In this document: positions 34,916 to 46,485 of the stretch, piece by piece
Numbering within the stretch: the stretch's first letter is position 1
Layout: each line of letters starts with the position of its first letter
Assembly (NCBI RefSeq): GCF_000801105.2
Contig: NC_079518.1
Coordinates: forward strand, 10,858,106 to 10,922,105
Source of the DNA: Raphanus sativus
Lineage: Eukaryota > Streptophyta > Magnoliopsida > Brassicales > Brassicaceae
DNA: 64,000 bases
Reading direction: 5' to 3'
Translations under genes and position numbers: made by a program
Notes under the pieces: generated by a model
Told to the model about the DNA's origin: nothing
Databases searched by the model: none
The model's input: the letters and a program-made list of their open reading frames with translations, nothing else

Positions 34916-37900
34916 ATGAAGATTTTCTCTTGGAACGTCAGGGGCTTCAACCATCATATTCGTCAGTCTTTCGTAAAAACTTGGATCAATAAAAATCGTC
35001 CGCTCATAGGGGGAATCCTCGAGACTAGAGTGCTAGAGGAAAATGCCCCATGAATAATAGCTTCATCCTTTCCGGGTTGGAGATGGGAAAATAATTACTC
35101 GTCTGCTGAGTTAGGCAGAATCTGGGTCGTCTGGGATCCGTCTATCTCAGTTATTGTATATAAGAAATCAGCTCAGTTTATCTTATGTGGTGTTTTCGAT
35201 CCGGCTAAAAGTTTGTCTGTCACGATCGCCTTCGTCTATGGATTTAACACCGAGAGCCAGAGAAGAGAGCTTTGGAGGGATTTATCGGACCTCAACATGT
35301 CTCCTACTCTGAAAAATTCTCCTTGGCTGGTTGTTGGTGACTTCAACCAGATTTTGAACACTAGTGAGCACTACTCGATCCAAGCGTTCAGTCCTCCGTT
35401 AAGGGGAATGCAGGAGTTAAGATCATTCATGGAGACTAATGAGCTTTCTGACCTGAGCAGTAGGGGTAACTACTTCACTTGGACAAACTGCAGGCCAGAG
35501 GATCCAATTCTAAGGAAACTTGACAGAGCTCTCGTCAACTCGACTTGGAATCTGCAATTTCCAGAATCTTTGGCAACCTTTGACCCTCCGGGAGACTCAG
35601 ATCACTCCCCTTGCCTGATCACCTTCTCCCCTGCCTCTCACTCGGGGAAGAAAAGCTTCAAGTACTTCTCTTTCGTCTCCTCCCACTCTGATTTCATTCC
35701 TAGTCTCCGTGCTGCCTGGGGGGAATCAGTAGGGGTTGGGTCTAAGTTGTTTACTCTCGGTCAGAGACTCAAACGAGCTAAGGAATGCTGTAAGAAATTG
35801 AACAGAGAAAAATTCAGCAATATCCAGCAGAGAACTAAGACGGCTCTAGAAGATTTGGAGAGGGTCCAGTCTCTGCTTATGACCTCGCCTTCTGAGGCTC
35901 TTGTGGCAGAGGAATCCGTCGCAAAAGACACTTGGGCCTTCTTTGTTTCAGCTCAGGAGAAGTTCTTTAAGTTGAAGTCAAGAATTAGATGGCTAAGGGA
36001 AGGTGACTCCAACACAAAGTTCTTTCATAGAGTTGTCTTGGCTAACCAGTCCTGGAACGCTATTCGTTATTTAAGGGATTCCACGGGTTTGCGAATCTAC
36101 AACCAGCAGCAGATCAAAGGTATGACGGTGGCTTACTTCAAGAATCTGCTCGGTTCAGAAAGTAGAGGTATCGTTCCTTTGTCAGTGGAGGCAGTCAGAG
36201 ACATCCACCCGTTTAGATGCTCAGAGTCGCTAGCCAACGAACTTACTCGGATTCCTTCTGACGAGGAGATTAAGGAGGTGTTCCTCAAGATGCCTAAGTG
36301 CAAGGCCCCGGGCCCCGATGGCTTTCCCGTGGAATTTTTTCTTGAGGCGTGGGATATCGTGGGAGAGGATGCTGTTCAGGCTGTCAAAGAGTTCTTTACT
36401 TCAGGGAGATTGCTGAGGAAGTTCAACGCGACAACAGTCGCTCTGATCCCTAAAATAACAGGCGCAGACGAGCTCTCGAAATTCAGACCGGTATCTTGTT
36501 GTGCTACAATATACAAGGTTATAGCGAGATTGCTAAAGAGGAGGCTCAAGCTGTTTGTGCCAGAGGTAGTGCAACATAATCAGGTGGGCTTCATAAAAGG
36601 TCGTTACCTCTGTGAAAATGTCCTTCTTGCATCTGAACTGGTTACGGGGTTTCACAAAAGAGGTCCTACAACTAGGGGATGCCTTCAGATAGATTTAATG
36701 AAGGCCTATGACAACCTCAACTGGGACTTCATGCTGAATATTCTTCACGCCTTCGGGCTCCCGGAAGTGTTCATCAATTGGATCAAGGAGTGCATTACTA
36801 CTACCTCTTTCAGTATTGCATTCAATGGAGAGTTACTGGATTGCTTCCCGGGGAAAAAAGGTCTGAGACAAGGCGACCCAATCTCCTCCTTGCTCTTTGT
36901 CATGGCTATGGACATTTTGTCGAAAATGCTAGACAAGGGAGCGGTGGATAACTTGTTCGGTCTCCATCCCTTGTGCAATGCTCCTATTATAACCCATATC
37001 AGCTTTGCGGATGATGTGTTGTTGTTCTTCGATGGATCAGACCGTTCCCTTCAGGGGCTTCTCGAAATCCTGGAAAGATTCAACATCTGCTCGGGTCTGG
37101 GGATTAACAGGAGCAAAACAGCATTGTTCCTTGATGGGGGAGACAGAGCCAGAAACCGTACGACTGCAGCCTCTTACCGTATATCGCAAGGATCCTTTCC
37201 AGTTCGATACTTGGGTGTCCCACTTACCACGAAGAAGCTGAGAAAACAGGATTATCAGCCCCTTCTTGATAAGATTCACGCGCGGTTCACTTCCTGGACA
37301 GTAAAGCACCTGTCGTTCGCCGGACGCCTTCAGTTGCTAAAATCAGTCATCTACTCTATTATCTCCTTCTGGGCCTCCATATTCATTCTCCCGAATGGTT
37401 GTCTCAGAGCCTTGGAGCAAATGTGTAGTAGTTTTCTCTGGAAAGGGGTCCCGACTGATGCTAGAGGAGCCAAGGTGGCATGGGATATTGTTTGCTCTTC
37501 TACGAAAGCAGGTGGTCTCGGGCTAAGGAAGTTGGGATCGTGGAATAGGGTAATGGGTTTAAAACTTATATGGTTGCTGTTCACCTCTTCTGGCTCCCTA
37601 TGGGTTTCATGGACTAGATTACATTTGATTGGTAATGAAAACTTCTGGATCTTGGATGCCTCTAGATCGCAAAGTTGGATTTGGCAATCTCTATGTAAGC
37701 TCAGGCAGCTGGCTAGACCCTTTGTAGTGTGCGAAATAGGCTCCGGTATCACTGCTAGTTTCTGGCACGAGAATTGGACTTCCTTGGGTCCGCTACTTCA
37801 CTTGACAGGTGATCAAGGTCCAAGGATCTCAGGCCTTCCTATAGACGCTGTAGTCAGAGACGCCATTGTGCAAGATCATTGGTGGATTCACTCTTTTAGA

Positions 37901-38587
37901 TCAAGGAACCCGGTAATAAGTCTACTGAAGAACTGTCTGCCTGAGTGTCAACCTTTCATTTTATCATATGAAGATGACAGGTTCCTGTGGCAGATAGGAG
38001 ATGCGACTCCGACATCGGGCTTTACTTCCTCTCTCGTTTGGAAACACCTATATGATAGGCTTCCGGAAGTCTCCTGGCACAAGTCAATATGGTTTAAGGG
38101 AAGGATCCCAAAGCATGCTTTCCTGTCATGGTTAATAGCTCTCAACAGATTATCTACAAAGGATAGAATGCGGAGTTGGGGTCTTTCTGTCTCCCCGACT
38201 TGTGTTCTTTGCGGCTTGGCGGAGGAGACTCGCCAGCACCTCTTCTCCGAGTGCGCTTTTAGTAGAGAGGTCTTGTACTTCTTCTTCTCCTCGGTGCATC
38301 TCTCCCCTCCTCTCTCGATCATGGATGTTATCCATTGGATTAGAGCTCCTACTCAGGACAGCAACATCAATCTGATCCTAAAGTTAGCTTACCAAGCTTC
38401 TCTTTATATGATCTGGAGAGAGAGAAACTCCCGTCTTCATTCCCAATCGACAAGACCAGCGGCTTCTCTTATTCAGGAGGTTCAGGGCATCCTGCGAGCC
38501 AAGATGGACATTCTGACCCGAGAGCAACGGAACCTTGAGTCGACGGTAACGTTTTTGTCTTCCTGGCGTCGTCATTTTGACAGGTAG
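34916..38587 (+). pseudogene. LINE ORF2 polyprotein (endonuclease, reverse transcriptase, zf-RVT), one nonsense codon
   Basis: The frame of about 1223 codons is interrupted only by TGA at 35051-35053 (codon 46), compatible with CGA to TGA. An APE-type endonuclease opens it (KIFSWNVRGFN at the start, GDFNQIL, SDHSPC). A reverse transcriptase follows (CKAPGPDGFPVEFF, FRPVSCC, KGRYLCENVL, GLRQGDPISSLLF, catalytic SFADDVLLFF). A zf-RVT domain ends it (KGRIPKHAFLSWL, CVLCGLAEETRQHLFSEC). No RNase H follows. The continuous frame after 35053 still holds the complete RT. Confidence 0.93.
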
Positions 38588-38702
38588 TCCGGTTTTCATC
38601 TTAGTTTTAGTTTGGTTCTTCGTAGTTCTTTTATTTTCTTGTGGTTGTAAGAAGGTTTTGAATAAATGGAAATTTTAAGTGAAAAAAAAAAAAAAAAAAA
38701 AA

Positions 38703-38715
38703 GAAAGTGACACTG
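38703..38715. repeat. Target-site duplication of the LINE, right copy
   Basis: GAAAGTGACACTG is identical to 33121-33133. The DNA after it (GCTTGGCTTGTTC...) is presumably the original continuation of the ERF109 3' flank. Confidence 0.9.
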
Positions 38716-39139
38716 GCTTGGCTTGTTCAAACTGAGCAAGATTTTGCCATGTAATTAGTAGTCTCAAGTGTGTGACAAAAAAAAAAATTAGTAGTCTCAA
38801 GTTTATGTTTTCTTTAATTGGTCAACTCTATGTTAAAAAATTCATCTTTGGCAAAGAATCACCAAATAAAGTGACAAAATTAATTAAAACGGACAAACAA
38901 AAGAAAGATTTATCCCTTTACAACGCGTCACGTGCAAAGATATGAAACAACAACATTAAAACATGTTCTATAATCTTTTCTTTTAGCAAAAAAAAAAGTC
39001 TCAAAAGAGCTATAATCGAGTTATAACAGACCAATAGCTAAGGTTAAAACAATTGAACTAGACGCATTGTGTCTTTTGCTCATCCTCAGAAGTAGACAAG
39101 AAAGGGTCCAATAACTAGTAAACAAAGTTTGTTTCTTAC

Positions 39140-39575
39140 ATGTTTATTAGATCCCGAGTAATTGTAGGCGAGCTCGGAGTGAAGAGTTCGTGTTGATAAT
39201 AAACCACATGATTTGGAGATAAGTGCTTTCTGAGCAGCAGCTATAAGAGAGGAAAGATGTCTGGTATCTGATGATAATACAATTCATTTTAAGAAGATGA
39301 AGAAACCAAAGTCGTTTTAGCATGTGAAAATGGAGGAAAGAACAAGAACTTTACAAGGTATTACATTGAGAAATGAAACCTCCAGCTTCAGACTTCCACC
39401 TAGCATCGAATTCAAGAGCTCCCTGAACACAATAAAATCCAAAAACAATTATTTCCAATACAACTCGAAACCGAAGCAAAACGAGAGAGAGAGAGTACTT
39501 GGTGTTGGTGACATCGGAGAATAGAGAAACAGAGAGAGTGTTTTCACGGTCGAGATGGAAGACTAGGGAGAAACA
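39140..39575 (-). pseudogene. Relic of a KEOPS-subunit gene (CGI121/TPRKB, At4g34412-like)
   Basis: Three exon remnants on the minus strand encode pieces of the EKC/KEOPS subunit CGI121, part of the tRNA t6A-modifying complex. Exon 1 (about 39572-39499) reads ENTLSVSLFSDVTNTK but lacks a start Met. Exon 2 (39422-39365) reads ELLNSMLGGSLKLEVSFLN, in phase across GTACTC...TTCAG. Exon 3 (39267-39140) reads IPDIFPLL, then after a frameshift AAAQKALISKS and STRTLHSELAYNYSGS, and ends at a GTAAGA donor. Later exons (the C-terminal half) are absent from the next 430 bp toward the LINE. The missing start, frameshift and truncation make it non-functional. Its place between ERF109 and the next conserved gene fits Arabidopsis order by recall. 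Confidence 0.82.
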
Positions 39576-39649
39576 TCTGGCAAGTCAAAAGACTAGTCAA
39601 GAGTCAAGATAAACCCTTCTCTTCATAAAATTTAATAGAAACAACCGCG

Positions 39650-39722
39650 CCGGAAAGGGGTCGACCCTGCGACTTTCTGCTCTGGAAAGAGATGCTCTAT
39701 GCACTGAGCTAAAGGGGCTTAA
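39650..39722 (-). other. tRNA-like relic
   Basis: On the minus strand GCCCCTTTAGCTCAGTGCAT starts a tRNA-like run with a D-stem (GCTC/GAGC), a CCA-containing anticodon-like loop and a T-arm-like GCAGGGTCGACCCC. The 3' acceptor side does not pair with the 5' side, so it is a decayed tRNA or SINE head, not a gene. Confidence 0.35.
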
Positions 39723-41760
39723 CACATATAATTTCATTTTATTACTAAAATAATAAAATATTTAAAATGATAGAATCAAACATCTATCAAGTTTCAACAG
39801 AGTATGCTAATATTATTGATTTTTTTTCATATACCAGCATATCTCTCTTTCTTTATTTTTCTATTTTTTAAATTGTAAGATTTTACCTGAGACATTTTTT
39901 GATAATGTTATAAATTTCTACCATTCCAATATTGTATTACGAGGACGAAACATGGTTCAATAGAAGATAAGATACCATACTTTCGATAATTGACATGATC
40001 ATAATCTGTATATACTCTGCAAAAATAAACCCAATACAATACGTTGCAAATTAGCTATGAGCCAATCAAATGAAACTTAGATAATATCAAATATATACTC
40101 TATCATTACTCATTAGGATACGTATGAGAATTTGACGCACTCCAAATCTTTTACCATTTGTCAAGCATAGTTGTAAAGATCAGACAAAAATCAGACAATC
40201 ATTACTAATTAGGATACGTATTAGAAATTGTAACGCTTTCTAAACATTGAATTTCCTTATTTGGCAAAAAAGAAACATTGAATTTTCAAGTACATTATCG
40301 ATGTTCGGACTTCGGAACATGCCAAACCGTCATGTTCCACAAATATCTTCTGACATAGGATACTTAGATTTCAAGTACAGGCCGTATAAAAAGATCGAGT
40401 ATCCCGGATTTCAATTCTCTTACAGAAAACAAAATTTCGGATTACTTTTGCCCATCCAGCAGCCATGAGCAATTCTTAGCTGGAGTTATCACCGACATTT
40501 GCTAAATTAACTTGTTGGGTTTAGTATGGAATGCAAGTCGAAAAGCAGCACGAAGTACACCGAACCTTCTTCTTTAATTGTTTGTGACACAAGAACGAGT
40601 GAACTCCAAGATCCGACCTTGTACTTCGAGCCGTGTTTTAAAAAAAAACTTTATAATAAGGCGTTTGATGAATAAATTAATCATCGCAAGAAGACAAAAC
40701 TTTTTTGTATTTTGTGATCTGAAGCTGCAAAAGACAACTTTTGTTCACTATATGGGAGACCATATGGCTCATAGTTTCATATATATACATAAATCTATAC
40801 ACAAGCAGACGTCACATAATATGGATACTTGTTAGTTACTTGTATAACTTTAATGTATACTAATTTAAATATCAGGCTTTTCATCTCTAGCTAATACTTT
40901 AAGAGTTAATAAGTCCAGATAGCAAAACAATAGTACTAGTATTGATAAACTATATAGGACGAGAAGAGAACTGTACGGTTTATCATGGTACAATTTTTCT
41001 TTGAAAAAGGGGCTTTCTTGGACGGTGAAGTGTGTGTGTGTGTGTGTCTATAACTACTGTTATCGTGGCGGAAACCCAGTTGCGTGGGAACTCAGATTAG
41101 TAATTACTATGTGTGCAATTAGCCAATAAACAGCTATCATTATCACATGCATGGGTATATATTTGTTATAACTTAGAAGGATAAATAATTTTGTGTAACC
41201 TTTGGAGAATTAGATAGCCAACAAAGTATTACTATTTTATCCCAGTTCCTATTGGAAGCATAAAATAACTGAGTTTTGGAAATTTCTTAGAAATTGCATA
41301 GATATCTTATTTGATAATGCATGTGCAAAAAATTAGAACTTACATGCATGTGCTTAAAACATCCCTTTGTGTTAGTTCAGGGTTTAATCTCCATCAATAA
41401 AATATAAATAATTTGTTTTGTGATCATAATGGCCCTTCTTGTGTACCAAGAGACTAAATAGTAAATATTAACATTAACTTTTCCCCGCTGTTGATCCTAA
41501 AATAGGTTATAAGTGATTATTGAAGATCTTAAATCGATTATAAGAATCTAATTTTAGATCTTTAAACTCCAATAGACAACACATTCGTCCCTTTGTGTAT
41601 GTGACATCATACACGAAATAAGATATTATTAATCCCTATCATGTTGCATAAAAACGAGTTATATGAATCCAAGATGTTTCATATAAATACAGACATTATA
41701 CCAATATAGAGTGCATCAAATACAGTAGCATACCAAATAAAGATAAAGAGAGAAGAAAAA
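39723..41760. other. Intergenic DNA upstream of the small acidic-protein gene
   Basis: No gene recognised. A 30-bp direct repeat (ATTAGGATACGTAT core) occurs near 40110 and 40205. A (GT)n run lies at about 41031-41047. The frame at 40247-40468 has no recognisable family. Confidence 0.45.
41681..41690 (+). promoter_or_regulatory. Putative TATA box of the small-protein gene
   Basis: CATATAAATACAG lies about 75-80 bp upstream of the ATG at 41761, a plausible core promoter with a short leader. Confidence 0.5.
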
Positions 41761-42144
41761 ATGGAGTGTCCCAACATGAAGCAACATCATCAGCAGGGTG
41801 CATATGCAGAGCCAAGGATCTCCTTCTCCAGCGGGTTCGCAGCGACCAAGAACGAAATAATCAAGTACAAGGAGGCACCTGTGTCGTCAGATGATTTTGA
41901 ATTCGGTGTCAAGAACTGCTCCATGACCACAGCAGATGAAATCTTTTGCGATGGCATGATCTTACCTCTCAAGGAAGAAGTCAACACGACGAAGAGAATG
42001 CCAACTTTGAGAGAAGAACTCAACGAAGAAGACGACGATTCACCTAGAACCAAACCAAAAGGGTCGAGTGGTTGGTGGAGAGAGAGATTAGGGTTAGGAT
42101 TCTCGAAGTCCAAGAAAGATCATCACAAGAGAAGTTCTTTTTAG
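41761..42144 (+). CDS. Small conserved plant protein, possibly DUF1645-like
   Basis: An intronless frame of 127 residues with a TATA-like box at a fitting distance. The layout is an N-terminal RISFSSGF patch, a central FEFGVKNCSMTTADEIFCDG followed by MILPLK, an acidic LREELNEEDDD stretch, then SSGWWRERLGLGFSKSKKD and a basic end. The FEF...ADE-F..G-I-PL pattern recalls plant DUF1645 proteins, which have no settled function; the match is partial. Position between ERF109 and SWI3D suggests correspondence with a small unnamed Arabidopsis locus (At4g34419 by recall, unverified). No signal peptide or membrane segment is seen. It is probably a genuine gene, given codon use and motif structure. Confidence 0.75.
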   Translation: MECPNMKQHHQQGAYAEPRISFSSGFAATKNEIIKYKEAPVSSDDFEFGVKNCSMTTADEIFCDGMILPLKEEVNTTKRMPTLREELNEEDDDSPRTKPKGSSGWWRERLGLGFSKSKKDHHKRSSF

Positions 42145-43364
42145 AAGCACCATTATAAGTTCTATTTTATTGCTTAATTTTTTCTTATGTCTTTCTATGG
42201 TATTTCACCTCTTCACTGTTCCTCGACGATGTAAAAAGATTGTTTGCGGTTGAAGAATTTCTTATTTTGCATTTCCAGTGTTCTATTTTCTATAAGCTTC
42301 AGAAATAAATGGCGACATCAATTTTTCTTTTAGAACTTCTCATCAACCATATAATTTTTAAATTAAAATTGACAAAAATATATCTCTAAGATGCTACTAC
42401 TATTTAAATACTCCGAGCATTCCCAACACTTAAAAACGTTTTTTCGTGTCTATTAATTAGGTGGAAACCGTATGTGATCCTATCAGCATGTCCTGACACG
42501 CCAACAGTTGCTACATATGATTTGCATATCATCTAAAAGCTATTCAATTAATTTTTGAATACTTTTAGAGTAAGATATTTTAGTTAAGTTAGTGGTGCTT
42601 ATTTTCATGGAAGACTACATGAATATAAGACTTCAGATTAGATCGGCTCTAACTCAAACTAGATGAAGCTTGCTTTTGACATAAATTAAGTGCAAAATAT
42701 TGGGGCCTAAATTCAAAAAAAATGAGTATTGTGTGATGGGTGTGTCCTTCTACTTTGAGTTATACTTCTTTTAAAATGTATATCTTAGGTGGGATCAAAA
42801 ATTGTCTCTGCTTTAGACATCATGTTATCTTGGGAGGCACTGTGACTAGATATTGGATCGGAATATGTGAAACATGAACCTGACCACACTTCCAACATGC
42901 GACTTGGTGTGACGTGACTTAAAATCAACATGTTTTTCACTTTTAGTAAGGCTCTAGACTCTAGTTTGACCCGTTAAGAAACTTTGATATTTTTTGAACA
43001 TTATATTTTAATAATAGTTTTCCAAATATGGAGTTTGAATATCAGACTATGAAACGAAAGAGAATGGAAAACTATGACTTTGATACACTGAAATGCCCAT
43101 AGAGAGCAGAAAACATGAATATTACTTTACATCAAGAAAATGCAAAATACAGTTACAAAAAAAAAGCAAAATAAATATTAATTATTTTGATGAACTTTTA
43201 TAACATTTTTTGGGTAAAAGGAATCTGTGCGGTTTGTTGCATTCTCACCACAACAATGATAATGCTACAACAACTACAATCATCAACGAAAACACTTCAA
43301 ATAACCATGCATCTCAAAAGAACAATGTGAATCATGGATGCAAAGCACATATTAAAAAAGAATC
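42145..43364. other. Intergenic DNA before the 4.76-kb element
   Basis: The 3' flank of the small gene, then AT-rich DNA without recognisable genes or repeats. Confidence 0.4.
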
Positions 43365-44349
43365 TATTCTACGGGAGAATTGCTAAAACTAACCTAAATA
43401 TTGAAGTCAAATACATTGGTGTACCCCAATTTCAGTCAAATGCAGAACCAACCTAAAGGGCTGATGAAAATTCTATTTAGTCCTTATGACTAAACAAAAA
43501 AACGGAGTTGTATTTACGCTTCTATCCTTTTGGAAGTCTACATGTAGAAGACTGAAGTCTACATATTTTTAGACCTCCAGCGAAGTCTAAATTGTAGACT
43601 TGATGTGTAGTCTACACCAAAATTTAATCTACTAATTTAATTTTAAAATTGTATAAAAATAATTATTGTGATAGATTTGAACTAATTATCAATATAATAG
43701 ATAATATGAAGTAACTATATTAAAATTGTATATAACTGAACAATTTTAAAGAATATATACTAAATTGGTAACCATATGTTAAACAATGTTCATAGTTTAG
43801 AAACAAAAAGTTGTAACATGTTATGTCTCTTAGTGGTAGATTTTTAGGGTTAGACTTTAGATTTTGATTTTTTTTGTTTTATTGACTTAAATCTGCTTAT
43901 TAATGTTTTGTAGTTTATATTTTGTGTAATTTTGATATTTGATACAGTAAAAGAAACTTTTTGATTATCAAACAAACTATTTAGGGTTTGAGATTTGTGG
44001 TTTAGGGTTTCGTAGATCTACAATAAAGTCTATAATGCTAGAGACGTCGTTTTCAGTCTACATTTTTAAATTTTGTTAACAAAAATTTATTATTTTAAAT
44101 TAAATTGAGTTTTAAGAATAAAATGTGAAATCACATACTATAACTATTAAATAAAAAATAAAAATAAAGTTCAGTAAATTTTATGTTAAAATTATTAAAA
44201 CAATAATGAATTAACAACAATAATAAAATTATCATTGTAGACATTCAATAAGGTCTACTACGTTACAATAAAACCTACTCTTAATTTTTAATTTTAGTAG
44301 ACTTCAAAAGAAGTCTACAATGTCGGCAATCTTTTAACCTAGTTACATT

Positions 44350-45810
44350 TATGTCTCCATATATAAATGAAATTTACACAATCTCTCTCTAAAATGGCTG
44401 CACAATTTTATAAAACTCTCTCACTTCTCTCTAAAACTCTCTCCCTTCTCTCTAAACTCTCTCATTTCTCTCTAAAATCCTCTCATGTTTTTCTCACAAA
44501 GTTATGTTGTCATTTTAGGTATTATGATTCATGGTTTTCATCTTCTCCTTTAAAAATGTAAGTTTTAGATCTATAGACTTTAAATGTGTATTTTTATGTT
44601 ATTTCTTTCTCACATATATTTTTGCAGGTATTACCATTGATGGTTTTCATCTCCTCCTCTAAAATGTAAGTTTAAATCTATAGATTTTAAATGTGTATTT
44701 ATAAGTTTATAATCAAATAAAGTTATAGATCAAACTCTGTGCATTTACTTTTATACTATTTTATCTGATAAATTTTATTTTAAATTATTTTCAGATTTAA
44801 AACTGTTTTTCATATTTCAAAATGTATAGATTTTTTCAAATCTGAAAATTATCTGACAGTGTAGACTTTAAATGAAGTCTGCTTATAAAGTTAACTAAAC
44901 CACACATTTTAAGTAGACTTCATTGGAAGTCTACCAAAATATGATTTTAGTCTTTTTCTTATGCTTTTTAATATTTATCTTATTTTGCAGGTATTTTCTT
45001 CCATGGTTGTTATCTCCTCCTCCAAAAGATGTAAGAATTACATTTATAGATTTTAAATATTTCTTTCTGTAATTATATTAAAATAAAGCTACATATTCAA
45101 ACTCTATGTCTTTAGTTTATTACTATTTTTATATAAATTATATTTTCTAAAGCTTTTAGATTTAAACTTATTTGATATTTTTTAATATATACATTTTTCA
45201 GATTTATTATTTTTTCTATATGGTAGACTTCAAATGAAGTCTATCTAAAAGTCAGGGCTGGTAGACTTCACTTGAAGTCTAATAGCCTTGATTTTTAAGT
45301 AGATTTCATTAAAAACTCACTCAAATATTATTTTAATTTTATTTTATTTCTCATAAAATTATTTTATTTTGCAAATACTCTCTTCCAAAATTTTCAAATC
45401 ATCTTCCTAAAAATGTAAGATTTACATTTATTCATTATAGATATATTTTGTGTTTATATTGAACTAAATTTATAGATTCATATTTTATATTTTTTCTTTG
45501 ATACAAGGTTGACAAAAAATTAGTTTCTGAAATATCTTCAGAAAAAAAAAATTCAAATTTCTAAATGTACAATTTTGGATCTGAAAGTTTTCCGTTAGTG
45601 TAGACTTCAACTAAAGTCTACTGAACAATAAACTTTAAGTAGACTTAATAAAAAGTCTACTAAAATATGATTTATTTTTGTATCTTATTTTTTTCTCATA
45701 ACTTTATCTTACTTTGCAGGTACTTTTTCCAAGATTTTATTTGAGGCATCAAGATTATGAAAAGTCAAACACAGTCAAATAAATTCCTTTGTAATATTTT
45801 CTCATAATAA
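44350..45810 (+). other. Gene-like cassette with repeated exon-like modules
   Basis: A TATATAAATG motif (about 44359) is followed by a first frame at 44367-44561 with repeated TLSLLSK heptads. Then five related modules occur: 44519-44557, 44628-44665, 44991-45030, 45375-45414 and one starting at 45720. Most are preceded by TTTTGCAG or TTTTAG, and the first four are followed by GTAAG. Modules 1-3 read roughly YYxxWFxSPPLK. Lengths of 39, 38, 40 and 40 nt do not keep a common frame, and module 2 has an in-frame TGA. The last module runs into stops and an AATAAAA signal near 45805. It may be a non-coding spliced transcript or a decayed gene. Confidence 0.4.
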
Positions 45811-46242
45811 AATATTCATTTTTCAATAATTTTGGATGCATAATCAATAAAAATTGTATTCACTTTTAGTTTTGTTTCACTTGTATGATAGTATTAATTT
45901 GTTGTTAGATATTGGTTTTTTACAAGAACTAATCAACCAAACAAGTGAAACCACCATGAGGTAAAACAATAACTAACACACATGTGAGTAGAAGAAAATC
46001 TAAACAAAAATTTCAAGAAATTTTAAGAGTAAAACTAATCATAAATTTCTGCAAAACCATTAAAATTTACTAACACACACTGTAACATAACTATATAGTA
46101 AAAATATATGATGATTAATACACAAATGCACTTCTAATAGAATTTATGACGTAGACTTTAAATGTAGTCTACATTCTTAAATTTAGAAAGATGTTTACAC
46201 TTGTTATATAACATATATCCAAACCAAAAATTTGTAGTGTAC

Positions 46243-46485
46243 TTAGCTTTGACTTGATACACAAAGACGTACAAAGTGTGTATTAGATAACTCAATCAAA
46301 TTTTGCACTTGTCGATCATTCGTGACATGCATAAGTTCACCATGTGTACAACCATCATATATACAGAACATTCTCCCAACTCCAACAAAGAGTCTTTCTC
46401 CACTCATTTTCCGTATACGGCCGGTAATTGAGTCATTGTCTCCAAAAAAATACAAGTTTACATAATTAACGAATAAATATTTCAT
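46243..46485 (-). CDS. Unrecognised minus-strand frame in the 4.76-kb element
   Basis: An 80-residue frame includes SGERLFVGVGRMFCIYDG and GELMHVTNDRQVQNLIELS. The style recalls N-terminal accessory regions of plant Mutator-like transposon proteins, but no domain can be named. It is probably a remnant of the autonomous parent element. Confidence 0.25.
   Translation of the reverse strand: MKYLFVNYVNLYFFGDNDSITGRIRKMSGERLFVGVGRMFCIYDGCTHGELMHVTNDRQVQNLIELSNTHFVRLCVSSQS

Larger units (their letters stand above)
33134..38702 (+). mobile_element. Near-intact L1-type LINE retrotransposon
   Basis: A non-LTR retrotransposon in the same orientation as ERF109, bounded by a perfect 13-bp target duplication (33121-33133, 38703-38715) and ending in 21 A. 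It has ORF1 (33339-34889) and ORF2 (34916-38587), each interrupted by one nonsense codon and otherwise open. The typical CT-rich 5' leader starts near 33270. The first 130 bp after the left target copy look unlike that leader and may be extra 5' sequence. Lack of frameshifts and an exact target repeat indicate a young insertion. Confidence 0.93.

Noticed and set aside
35213..35215. Start of LINE ORF2 at 35213
   Set aside because: The codon is TTG; the frame continues upstream to a real ATG at 34916 with endonuclease motifs, interrupted only by TGA at 35051.
37037..37752. Minus-strand frames inside LINE ORF2
   Set aside because: Shadows of the reverse transcriptase coding strand.
39650..39722. 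Functional tRNA gene
   Set aside because: The D- and T-arm-like parts are present, but the acceptor stem does not pair.
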